A DNA stretch of 64,000 bases from Endomychus coccineus. Taxonomy: Eukaryota; Arthropoda; Insecta; Coleoptera; Endomychidae. Shown piece after piece: positions 19,929 to 29,275 of the stretch (position 1 is the stretch's first letter; every line of letters begins with the position of its first letter). The notes beneath the pieces were generated by a model that saw only the letters and a program-made list of their open reading frames with translations, did not search any database and was not told the origin of the DNA. The DNA is taken from positions 78,487,978 to 78,551,977 of the forward strand of contig OY294068.1 of the NCBI GenBank assembly GCA_958510875.1, given 5' to 3'. Both the position numbers and the translations under genes were made by a program.

Positions 19929-20138
19929 TATAAAAGCTTATCACCAAGCAGTGCTCGTGGAAAAGCATACCGAAAATGACCGCAGACTGATAGGTATGAT
20001 TATTCATTCAGATTTATCCAGCTAGTTAGTTCGATTTGGAGTTTTGATCGGCAGTTCATAAGTTCAGTGTATGTGTGCCATCAGCATTGTGAAACCATGA
20101 AAGTGACTACTTTGTGCAATACCGAGGAAAACAGCAAG
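19929..20138 (+). promoter_or_regulatory. TATA-box promoter and candidate first exon (MKVTTLCNTEENSK)
   Basis: TATAAAAG at 19929-19936 is followed 15-20 bases later by an initiator-like AGCAGTG (about 19948-19954). Downstream an ATG at 20097 opens 14 codons (MKVTTLCNTEENSK) that run to a good donor AACAGCAAG|GTGAGA at 20138. This is the pattern of an insect gene with a short coding first exon. A short upstream ATG at 20071 overlaps the start. I could not find the next exon; the following 2 kb are repeats, so the gene's identity is unknown. Confidence 0.4.
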
Positions 20139-20456
20139 GTGAGATTTCCATTTGGCAAAATGTTGAATCATTTATATTGTTCAATTGTAAAACCAGAGAT
20201 GCATGCACATGCATGCTCAGAAGTGAATAATTGAACCAGTTTGTTATACTATTATAAGTACATTGATTCTAACTTTATCCATTCTGCATATCGATAATAA
20301 TTACCTACTTGAAATATATTTGAATAAGTGTGGGTGGAGATCGAAAGAGTTGTGTGATTCTGCATCATAATATCCATGTAGACATGTGTATTGCACGGAA
20401 GTAAGCATTGGAAGTGGGAGTGTGATTGGGATCGGATCGAATCTTCATGTACATTC

Positions 20457-20674
20457 CATAGTCAAAGTATAAAGGTCTGCTGGAGCCTCTCTTCTACTCT
20501 TTTTAAAATTCGAGTGCAAGCTGATTGCTCGTTTATTTCGTTTATTTAATGTTATTGACGACATAATATGATGTTGTTACTTGTAAGGCACGTGATTGGA
20601 GGAGCTAGGTGACGTCACCTAGCGCGAGAAACGATAGTAGGGAGGCTCCAGCAGACCTTTATACTTTGAGTATG
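20457..20674. mobile_element. MITE, CATAGTCAAAG family, second copy (218 bp)
   Basis: TIRs CATAGTCAAAGTATAAAGGT and its inverse with one mismatch; interior about 90% like the copy at 18369-18589 by eye. Flanks GTACATTC (20449-20456) and GTACATAC (20675-20682) match at 7 of 8 bases, so the target duplication has decayed slightly. Confidence 0.88.
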
Positions 20675-20834
20675 GTACATACTGTGTACTGCCCGGAAGT
20701 AGGTGGATATTATTTCTTCGAACCATTGACAGTGTGTACACCCTGCTTATAGTCCGTAAGTAGACACTGTGAGTGCGAGTGTGATTCAGATCAGATCAGA
20801 ATAATTTTATGTACATGATATGTATTGCCCGGAA

Positions 20835-21913
20835 GCATCTAGACATTCCACTATTGCATTCGGCACCCGTCTTCAATCTGATTGGTTCATTTAAATATGC
20901 TGTCGAATTCCGTATAGCGGATTGTTTCGACGGTGCTCAAATCGAGAGTGGGTTGTTATTTAGTTTCAAACTGCGAATGGTGCCGAATTCTGAAGTGCAA
21001 TGTTTAAGCGGTGCTAAAATACAGAGTTGAATGTTACACAGTTTAAGCATGTACTATGCCGAATACTTTACTATAATGCATATTTTAACGTTTTTCTCAC
21101 AACTTGTTTTTTGTTTTTAAAATTGCATAAATACCAAGTTAATTTAAAATTAACGTATACTTTTTCAATTGTAAGTAATAAACCCTCATGTAGGTATACA
21201 TAGCTTTTATTTTTCATACTATAAAAACCTGAATGTTAACATTGAATGTGGCAGAAGTTATAGGCGAATACAAGAAAAACATTTTTCAATGGTTCATGCT
21301 ATGACTTTTTGTATTTGGACGATTTTTGGCTACATTTTCCGCTAAGCTGCACTTCCTTTTTTTGCATGAAGTATCACCTTTGGCAGGTCAGCCACAAGGA
21401 AGTGTTTTACACCCTCTTGTCATCCCCATTTTTCTTTTACTTAATGATTGAGTTGGTTGAACTTTAATATTCAAATTTGTTTTGTGCCTTAATGCTAAGG
21501 AACTTCCAGCAGTGCATAAGAATGTTTCCCAAGAAGTTTTGGGTTTTATAGATTTTAATCTCTGTAAAACTTTTCTTTCAGTAAACTCTGAAGTAACAAA
21601 ATTAATATGGTGTTGTTGCATATATAAAAAAAAATTAGTTGTAAACCTTCATTAGACTGGTTATCCGTGTGTGAAATTTCTAGAGGATCATCACCTAAAT
21701 TCAAAGCATTAGACGTAATATCCGTTGAGTCGAGGGTTAAAGTAGATTCTTCTACGTTTTTGTTGGTACTTTCAGGTTTCTACAATGGCATATGAAAAGG
21801 CATAGCTGAATAACAATCCACTCTCGACTTAAGTACCGTCGAAACAATCCGCTATGCAATTCGGCAGCATATTTAAATGAACCAATGAATTCTATAATGG
21901 AATGTCTAAATGC
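20835..21913. mobile_element. TIR element with 105-130-bp inverted ends, MULE-like
   Basis: The left end (GCATCTAGACATTCCA...) and the right end reversed (GCATTTAGACATTCCA...) match for over 100 bases, including GATTGGTTCATTTAAATATG and GCGGATTGTTTCGACGGT; the left arm carries about 25 extra bases. Flanking 9-mers TGCCCGGAA and TGCCATGAA agree at 7 of 9. Long TIRs with a 9-bp duplication are typical of Mutator-like elements. The interior minus frame supports that weakly. Confidence 0.6.
21325..21621 (-). pseudogene. Basic C-terminal tail of a transposon-encoded protein (fragment)
   Basis: Minus frame 21621-21388 reads NIKVQPTQSLSKRKMGMTRG and, beyond a stop, SCKKRKCSLAENVAKN. A 'QPTxxxRRxxGxTRGxKxLPxGRP...KRxHxLxxNVxxNxPNAK' tail occurs at the end of proteins encoded by some SWIM/MULE-type elements. 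That family is recalled, not searched. The rest of the protein is missing, so this is an internal-deletion remnant of the surrounding TIR element. Confidence 0.35.
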
Positions 21914-22000
21914 TGCCATGAAGTAGGTGGCACTATTTTGATTTTGATGAGATTGTTATGACTGTGTATTGGCCGGAAGTAGTAGCTGTAACTATCCGAC

Positions 22001-22333
22001 ATATGAAAGTGTTCCATATATAACCTAGCCTGACGTCAGTATACATTTATAACGCCTAAAAATGTAAAATATTATTTAAGTTTACCCCTACTGTGAATAA
22101 GATATTTTGCAAAGGGAGAGTCAAGAAATACTGTATCTTCTGCTGAAATAATTAGAAGACGTTATCAGATACCAGGAGGAGACAGAGAGTTCTCATTCTA
22201 GTCTCTTATTTCATGCATTTGTTGCTCATGTCCAGACTCTCTTTATAGGAACTCTAACACACCCTAGAGTTCCTTTACGAGCCCCAAGCAAGTTATTTCT
22301 AACAATTAATTATTTTACGATAATAATTTTTTC
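22001..22333. other. Spacer before the Polinton, nothing seen
   Basis: No ORF or repeat recognised between the dispersed repeat units and the target duplication AACGTG at 22334. Confidence 0.4.
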
Positions 22334-22429
22334 AACGTGAGTAGAGACAGTGGGCTACCTTTGGACCAGGAAGTGTGACGTCACTTCCGGTCTGTGCTCC
22401 GATGTTTGTAATTATCAGGTCTCCACTTC

Positions 22430-22680
22430 CGGTCTGTGCTGGCGATGTGTGTTATCAGGTAGATAACGTTATCGGCTAGATAGCCTTATCAGTGATTGTG
22501 AGTCACCCGGATGGGCATCCAGTGTGTGTAATTAGTGTTATCGGGTAGATAACGTTATCGGCTAGATAGCGTTATCAGTGATTGTGAGTCACCCGGTCTG
22601 GCGATCGGCATCCAGTGTGTGTAATTAGGGTTATCAGTTAGATAGTGTTATCGGGTAGATAGCGTTATCAGTGATGGCGA
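22430..22680. repeat. Subterminal tandem repeats with GATAACGTTATC palindromes (left arm)
   Basis: A unit of about 94 bases, containing GTGTGTAATTAG, GTTATCGGGTAGATAACG, TAGATAGCGTTATC and GTGATTGTGAGTCACCCGG, is repeated about 2.5 times. The inverse copy is at 32870-33110. Clustered GATAACGTTATC and GATAGCGTTATC palindromes just inside the terminus may be binding sites for the element's own replication or integration proteins; that role is inference. Confidence 0.75.
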
Positions 22681-23316
22681 GTTTGGTTGTTTGAATTTTA
22701 TCTACTTATAATTAGAAATGCGGTTGATATTTTATCTACGAGAAATGCTTAGTTTGAAATATTAATCTTATCAATGAGGTTTCCTGTCAACAACAAAATG
22801 AAAACGTAAACTGTTTCCTGTGCTGATATTGATAACTTAGCAAATTATCGTGGGAATGTGTCACGTAGGCAACTGTAGGAATCGCGCGCAGCGTTGATAA
22901 GAAGGTGGAAATGGTATTGTCTCGGATATAATTTAATCATTTCACATTTGATTCTCTAACGAGCAACTCGTGTTTTTTGTGTGGTGCAATTTGAGGTAAG
23001 TCTATATTATTATTATTTGATTGAGAAAACTCTCATTTCAAGGTGATATATTTCAAATTAACTTCAAATGAATATGATTCGTATGATAATAAACTCGATT
23101 TAGGGAACTTTCATTTCAAATTGGTACATTTCAAATTAACTTCATGTCAACAAGCTAGCTCTTCACTTAAATTCACACCGATTATTACATTTACTTACTA
23201 TTGTACACTCAGATTCACACCGATTATTACCACTATTGTTTTCTCGATCGATGTTTTGGAAATATACCGAATTCTTTTGAGTAATATTTATCCTTGTTAT
23301 AGATATTCATATCATA

Positions 23317-23622
23317 ATGAACATGGAAGCATTAAACTCGTGTTCTCTATTACAGAGATTACCTACGAAAAAAGTTAACCAGCTCGAAGAAGGTAAAGTT
23401 TATAAGATAACTTATGCAAAAATTGTCAACACCCAGTTTGGAGAATCTGTGCTAGCAGAGATTGACGATTTTGGTGTTTTCCTCCCAAAACGTTTAACAC
23501 CACTACTCAAACCTCTGTTGGATCGCATCAATGAAAAACAATGTATAGGATTGATTTATCGAGGAGAGGAACATTTTGGGAAATCGAATCCAGCAGCAAA
23601 AATCGAGTTCCGAGAGATTTAG
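23317..23622 (+). CDS. Small Polinton TIR protein, possible OB-fold ssDNA-binding protein (left copy)
   Basis: 101 codons from ATG at 23317; a Met two codons on is an equal candidate. The pattern LEEGKVYKITYAKIVNTQFG, then VLAEIDDFGVFLPKR and GLIYRGEE, alternates short strands with a conserved FLP. It resembles a small protein often found in arthropod Polinton-like elements and annotated only as hypothetical. The strand pattern suggests an OB fold, which would suit a single-strand binding role in replication. This is inference from pattern. A second copy at 31787-32092 keeps the frame, differing at a few residues (for example DDFG versus DYFS). Confidence 0.55.
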   Translation: MNMEALNSCSLLQRLPTKKVNQLEEGKVYKITYAKIVNTQFGESVLAEIDDFGVFLPKRLTPLLKPLLDRINEKQCIGLIYRGEEHFGKSNPAAKIEFREI

Positions 23623-23716
23623 GGAGCGTTCGCAGACTTCAAAGTGGTGGGTATTACGAAGGAAGATGTTCTGTGGCTCTTAAAATAATAATATAGATAT
23701 CTACAAATATATCATT

Positions 23717-24284
23717 ATGCATATATCTTTTGAAGAATACACACGCAGACTTTGCGAATTCGTGGAAACAGTTCATAAACTAAGAAGTGACTTGGATTTT
23801 CACGCAGATAAAATTAAAGTTATAAGACTGCTGAACAAATTAAGTGTAAAAAGTGAGGATGGGGGTGTTAAAAACAAATTTTGTGATTCTAACCACAATT
23901 CTGAATGGTATTCTATACGCGAACGTTCCCCAACACGTTGAACGCATCTATATTTGTCTGAAGGATGTCGGCGGTGGTGGTGGGGAGTGTAACCGTACCG
24001 AATGGATTCCGATGAATTTTCAAAAAATCAACGATAACCAATTGGAGGTATTCACATTTAACATCCCACAAGACAATCGTACAACGAGGCATTATAAACT
24101 TAAAGTCTTATTATTCGATCGAAGTGAGGGGGATATGGCTGAATGGCAAATGATCCGACAATCATCATGTTTACCACATCTCGTACAAAAGACATCTACA
24201 CTCACATCATCTGCAATAGAAGAAGAAATCCCTAAAATTTTCGCAATTTTGTATGTTATTTTATTTTATCAGTGTTATTATTGA
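23717..24284 (+). pseudogene. Two overlapping ORFs of unknown function in the Polinton TIR (left copy)
   Basis: ORF 23717-23941 (74 codons, MHISFEEYTRRLCEFV start, helical and charged) overlaps ORF 23853-24284 (143 codons) in another frame. The longer one contains HVERIYICLKDVGGGG, then RTEWIPMNFQKINDNQLEVF, a beta-rich region, and a hydrophobic C-terminus. The same pair in the same relation is preserved at 31692-31125 in the right arm, so the frame relation predates TIR copying. They could be one frameshifted gene or two overlapping genes. I recognise no family for either. Confidence 0.45.
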
Positions 24285-24426
24285 AAATGTTTGTTAAAAA
24301 TGTGAAGAAAGCTATTTACCATTTGAATGGTAAATTATTATATAATGGTAATTATTATATAAAGGAGGTGTTTTATTAAAACAAACAAAAGATTGATAAT
24401 AATGATATTTCAGAATAAAATACATA

Positions 24427-24741
24427 TCATTTAGGTAGTATTACATTCAGAAACCACTGCTGTAATTTATCCACATGGTGAACTGCACACATGTATTTTC
24501 CACCGTCATTACGATGATTCAGACAGGTCAAATTGTTCGTTTGCTCGAATTTCCCCGTTTCACATTGAGTACCATCGAAACTATGAACATCTACGACGTG
24601 TGGGTGAATATCTAATTCTATACACTTCCTTCTCAAAAATTCGGCTTTTTGGTGTCCTCGGACATAAATATAGTCGACTGCACACAGGAGAATCGATTTA
24701 AGAATATTATTTATTTCTTCATAATCCACATTCCCAGACAC
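24427..24741 (-). pseudogene. Truncated exonuclease-like gene at the inner edge of the left TIR
   Basis: 104 codons equal to the C-terminal half of the gene at 30449-30996 (ESILLCAVDYIYVRG-type segment, then CLNHRNDGGKYMCAVHHVD). It begins exactly where the TIR similarity stops, so its 5' half was never copied or was lost. It shares the stop codon and downstream AT-rich sequence with the right copy. It cannot encode a complete protein. Confidence 0.8.
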
Positions 24742-24761
24742 ATAATCGAGTCCATGATAAG

Positions 24762-25060
24762 GCTGATTTCGTTTTCAATGGACGAGTCCACACGAATTTC
24801 GAGAAGCAATCGATCATCACCAAAATATACTTGAATCCTCGATTTTCACGAGCATAATCACCCATTTCGGCTAGATCCATCGTTTTTCACGAGCATAATT
24901 ACCCATTTCGGCTAGATCCATCTGCCACAAGTCATCCAGTCCCTTCAAAATTGTACGGCGACGTTTGAAATTTTTTCGGGCTGGCTTATGAATCTCATCG
25001 ACAACTTGTTGCATCGTTTTCTGGACTCGTCCATTGAAAACGAAATCAGCTGGAGAGGTT
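24762..25060 (-). pseudogene. Polinton integrase, N-terminal and first catalytic part, inverted
   Basis: Minus frame near 25060-24850 reads QQVVDEIHKPARKNFKRRR then LKGLDDLWQMDLAEMGNYA, the segment of Polinton (retrovirus-like rve) integrases that carries the first catalytic Asp. After a duplicated 35-base block (two copies of GATCTAGCCGAAATGGGT, frameshifting the copy) it goes on to YILVMIDCFSKFVW and ends RPLKTKSA. It points opposite to the rest of the gene at 25034. A 26-28-base sequence (TGGACTCGTCCATTGAAAAC and on) is present in inverse at both edges, so this is a local inversion. Confidence 0.85.
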
Positions 25061-25720
25061 CGGAAAGCAGTTAATTCTATATTGACTGAGGGAGGAGGAG
25101 GAGGACGTAAACCTAGGAATCTACAAAGCGACCAAGGTAAAGAATTCTTTAATAAACATTTTGACGAGCTGATGAAAAAACACAAAATCAACCATTATAA
25201 TACGTATAGTGTGAAGAAAGCCGCCATTGCTGAACGTGTTATTCGAACCTTGAAAGTTGCGCTCTACAAACAATTTAGTTTGAAAGGAAAATATAGATGG
25301 ATTGATAAACGTAAACATAGAACTATAAATATGGCTCCATTCAATGTGACGAAACAAAATGAGAGCGTGATATTGAAGCGATCCTACTCACACCTCAAAT
25401 TGGCTTTACCACATAAATTCAACGTGGGCGATGTGGTACCTATAAGCAAAGCCAAACATATTTTCGAAAAATCATATACGCCTAATTGGTCGGCGGAGCT
25501 CTTTAAAATTATAAAAGTTAAAATCACTAACCCAGTCACGTATCTACTCGAGGATATGAAGAGCTCCCCAATCAGCGGTTGTTTCTACGACGAAGAATTG
25601 CAGAAGACCAAACAACCTGATGTCTTTTTGATTGAGAAAGTGCTTCGGAAAAAAGATGATAAAATGTACGTCAAATGGTTGGGAATAAAGGAGAAAAGTT
25701 GGATTGCTAGAAGTATATGA
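25034..25720 (+). pseudogene. Polinton integrase, catalytic C-terminal part with chromodomain-like tail
   Basis: 228 codons starting in the rve core: the second catalytic Asp in LQSDQGKEFFN and the Glu in KAAIAERVIRTLK are present, followed by the NMAPFN segment, an SH3-like FNVGDVVPISKAKHIF region, and VFLIEKVLRKKDDKMYVKWLG, matching the chromodomain found at the end of many Polinton integrases. The integrase inserts the linear element into host DNA. The start is not genuine: the first third of the gene lies inverted at 24762-25060, so no intact protein can be made. Confidence 0.88.
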
Positions 25721-25831
25721 TCTGCGCGTGCGTGTGTGATCTTCAGGGTGTATGTTAGAGAAAATCCAACAATCAGTTCAGTTGTAGCAAAATGCATAGA
25801 TATTATATATACATATGATATCTATGGCAAA

Positions 25832-26494
25832 ATGTCGTACCAAGATAGTGGTACATCCGAAGATAGTTCCGAGTTAGATCGAATGTTTGAAGAGTTTGAA
25901 ATGTTAATTCGGGATGAAAAATTTCTATTGTTGAATACAACATACCCATTGGAGGGGGGTTATGAAATTAAGTGTGGATTGAGTCCTATGCGAATCTTCG
26001 CACCAACAATATCACTTATCCATTCTTCGCAGAATTGTAATCTCACCTTTGGACTGCTGGAATGGTATGACTTCATCGCAATTCTTCGAACTAAAATCAG
26101 AGATTTCTTCTCAAGTTTACAAACAGATTTCGATCCTGCCCCCATAGCATCCGATGAATATTGCCAAATAGTTCAACTTGTGTGTGACAATAATGAAAAA
26201 GTACTTCAAGTTACGAAGCATGGTATTCATTTTTGGCTGTGTGAGGAAGATGTTCGAGAAATTATTAATATCAACGATGGAGTGTTATCACATCGAGTGT
26301 CTTTTCTCGAACAATTTGATTTTTCTTCATACTATCACAATGTTATTGATGTGATGATGAGGAATCATGCCAGTGCATTAGAACTCTTATATTGTTTTAT
26401 TAATATTTCATCGCCAAAATGTTTATTGACCAATACACTTAAAGAAATGTTATTTTACTATAAAAATAAGGTTTTGTATGATTTAGAACAATAA
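25832..26494 (+). CDS. Unknown Polinton protein, about 220 residues
   Basis: The frame opens at 25736 but the most natural start is the Met at 25832 (MSYQDSGTSEDSSELDRMF), giving 220 residues. An acidic, Ser-rich N-terminus is followed by a module with LTFGLLEWYDFIAIL, another with KVLQVTKHGIHFWLCEEDV, and a helical C-terminal third (LELLYCFINI and on). The alternation of strands with 'LEW' reminds me of PC4-like single-strand-binding proteins, but I cannot confirm that. It is intact and follows the integrase on the same strand. A decayed relative lies at 27230-27400. Confidence 0.5.
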   Translation: MSYQDSGTSEDSSELDRMFEEFEMLIRDEKFLLLNTTYPLEGGYEIKCGLSPMRIFAPTISLIHSSQNCNLTFGLLEWYDFIAILRTKIRDFFSSLQTDFDPAPIASDEYCQIVQLVCDNNEKVLQVTKHGIHFWLCEEDVREIININDGVLSHRVSFLEQFDFSSYYHNVIDVMMRNHASALELLYCFINISSPKCLLTNTLKEMLFYYKNKVLYDLEQ

Positions 26495-29240
26495 AATATG
26501 ATCAACAGTTTTTTTTTTTGAAACGTTGTTGTGCAGTTGTATTTATGTAAAAGTATCTAGTGCACATATGAAATAATTAAAAATAAATTGTATAATCTAT
26601 TTACTCGAAACGTTTTTCATTATCTCCTACCTGCAATAATTATATAATGAATTTCATAGTTAACTATAATTTATATTACCAAATGAAATTCTTTCTCTAA
26701 AACATAAATTCGTTCTGATACACCCCTGTTTAACAAATGTACCACGACCTGATGTGAGGAATGTGTCTGTCAACAATTATTACAGATACATCAATGTTCC
26801 ATCATGTGCGGTAGACAAATATAAATAATTTACACACCTCTGCTGACTCATAATTTCTGATAAGCATAATACTATGACTCAAGTAATGCATTTGTTTTAT
26901 TCATAGATTGATTTAAATAGTGATTGACAATCGTGGATTACGATAAAAATCAATCGTTTCGATACTTCATTTCATATTTAAAATTATAAATTTAGCAAAA
27001 TGTACAGTCTGCATCTCGAACTGATTCAGATATAGGTTGACAATCGCGTATAACAATAAAAATCAATCGTTTCGTATTATTCTCAGCCGAATCATCGATA
27101 CATGAAATCGAACAATATCCACCATTTCATGATGAATTGATGGCCTTTGACCACACATCCAACTATAATAAAAAACGACCTGCGCGAGGTTAAATGTATA
27201 TTTGTAGGTGAAGCTCCAACTAAATCGAAAAACAAACAAAAGATTGATAATAATAATATTTATTTAAGAATAAAATGCAAACATACCTTCAGGCTGCTGG
27301 AATTGTATGATTTCATCGATATCCTCAAGTGAAAATTTGGTGAATTTTCCACGAGTTTAGAGAGTGATTTTGATTCTACGCTTGTGGCATCTTCATTCGT
27401 AGATTGATTTGAATAATCATTAACAATCGTGGAAAACGATGAATAATCAATTGTTTCGATAATAATTCATTTCATATTTTATAAAAGTATGTTGAGCGAA
27501 ATGGATAGTGTGAACCGAGATATTCAGAATTTTAATCAATTTCCTCTTCGCAAAATTCTAGTCCACTACAAACATTTCAGTCTGAAATAACAATGAATAA
27601 GGGAGTTGTATTCAGGGTTGGATGTGGAAATGAAAACTAATTGTATTAACACAAAGCGTCCTTATAGCACCAATTTCATTTAAAATGCCAACGTCGCCGA
27701 AACGAACTGAAACACGAAATCGAAATTGTAACGCAATGTGTTAATACAATTAGTTTCAAGTAACCCAATTTTAGACATAATAAGTCTTCTGATGATGGTC
27801 GTGAGACCGAAACGTACGTAAAGACGAGAAAATATAATAGCATAAGTGTAAATGTGACCTATTTCCCGAGAATTTATATATACTTATTTTTTATAGAATT
27901 TTTTTCTTATATAAATACTTGCAATATAAACTTGTTCAGTGCAACATGCAAATACTGTCTTAATGATTAAAAACCACTCCACAAAACCCGTATAGATCAT
28001 TGTAGATCTACTACATTACCTATTGTATGATTATATTTTGTTTAGTAAACTAATTGATTTGGAGTGAAAAACTAAAATTGTTCTTAAATGCATATTGGTA
28101 ATGTGCATTTCTTATGTTTTGTTTGATAGTAACAATCCCATGTACGATGATCGCAGAAGTAATATATTCGTATCCTGCGATTACGAAGATACAAATATAG
28201 TAGATATAATTTGCTGTCTTCGACATGCATCAAAACTCGATATATACAATAATTAAAGAAATAATATCATAGTTTCCATAAACATGAAAAAAATAAAATG
28301 TTTTTATTAATTAATAACAATTATTCAACGATAAATATGCAAATTACCACGAAAGAACCGATTTTTCGGTTTTTTCAATTTTCCCGCCATTTTTCCCATT
28401 GCAGTATACCTTTTTTTCACCACTTATCGAAAGAAGACGTAATAGTGAGTAAGTGAGCCAAAACCGAACTCTGTAGGATGCGTAGTTTCAAGAGGAATCG
28501 CACTTAAAAATTCGTTTTTGTTCTCCGAAAACATTACTGCCTTTTTGCAATAAATGAAGGTATCTTTTGCCAAAGTTTGAGCTCCATAAAGTTTTATTTG
28601 TCAAAGAAAAAAATTAAAAACAGAAAAATTGGGTTTTCGCATTTTTGTCGAATAATTTTGAGGTTAGGGTAAAAACGGTGGACAAAAAGTTGTAGATCTT
28701 TTTATTCCCTACAGCTTTTATATTTAACTTTTTTTGATAGAATGCACAGTTTAGCCAGAAATCACTAAAAACTGTTTTCAACCCCTAAAAACACACCCCA
28801 TTCCGCCCCGGATAGCAGCTGTCGGTTCGATTTATTTTTCCCTCTTTTACAATATCTTGTTCTACAATATCCCGCTGTCAGATTGCTGTAACGAATTCTT
28901 TTGTTGTTCAAATACTATTTGTACTGACCTAATGGTGTTACCCTGTTTTCGATACTATTTTATGTACATAAAAATATTATATTAATTCAATTCAATCAAA
29001 TTCAATATTTTCGCATTCAACCCTACCCGAAAATTAACAGATTGTGTGTAGTACAAATGATTCACTCATTGTTATTTGTTTACACTCACACGCGTTTGCG
29101 TTCTCATATCAGTATGAACAGAATGTGATGACGCAGGTACACTAACATTGACATTGACATTCAGTATACTCAATCAAATATAATATCTGAATCATCGATA
29201 TTTCAAACATTCTGATACTTTAAACTATTCATTCGATTTT
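26495..29240 (+). other. Noncoding interior of the Polinton: decayed paralogue, promoter-like repeats, hairpins
   Basis: At 27230-27400 a frame-broken relative of the preceding gene is visible (FRLLELYDFIDIL, then SDFDSTLVASSF in other frames). Three diverged copies of TGACAATCGTGGATTACGAT followed by AAAAATCAATCGTTTCGAT occur near 26922, 27038 and 27422, likely regulatory DNA copied with genes. A 19-bp inverted repeat AACTAATTGTATTAACACA lies at 27632-27651 and 27739-27758. Next to it, 27785-27820 has CTGATGA, hairpin GGTC-GTGA-GACC and GAAACG. 28340-28830 is AT-rich repeat-like DNA. The polymerase, ATPase and protease expected of a complete Polinton are not seen. Confidence 0.55.
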
Positions 29241-29275
29241 TATATAACATGTGAACATGTGGATCTTTCCAGGAA

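Larger units (their letters stand above)
20385..22000 (+). repeat. Dispersed 'TGTATTGCCCGGAAGTA' repeat units
   Basis: Variants of TGTGTATTGCCCGGAAGTA occur at about 20380, 20692, 20818 and 21962. The first and later copies are followed by similar GTGGGAGTGTGATTnGGATC and ATGTACAT sequence. They look like diverged tandem copies of a unit of one to a few hundred bases that was later split by a MITE (20457-20674) and a MULE-like element (20835-21913). No coding potential. Confidence 0.5.
22340..24761 (+). repeat. Polinton left terminal inverted repeat (2.42 kb)
   Basis: Matches 30662-33215 in inverse along its length, with point differences and one roughly 130-bp indel. It contains tandem GATAACGTTATC repeats, two or three ORFs and the truncated 3' part of an exonuclease-like gene. 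The inner boundary at 24761 is abrupt: similarity ends at CTTATCATGGACTCG. Long gene-carrying TIRs point to recombination extending the repeat inward. Confidence 0.93.

Noticed and set aside
22430..22680. CRISPR-like repeat array
   Set aside because: Repeat units are tandem and contiguous without unique spacers, inside a eukaryotic transposon end.
23043..23378. 111-codon ORF at the start of the Polinton TIR
   Set aside because: It translates short direct repeats (FKLVHFKLTS, KFTPIIT twice) and overlaps the start of the better 101-codon ORF; likely leader sequence, though mirrored in the right arm.
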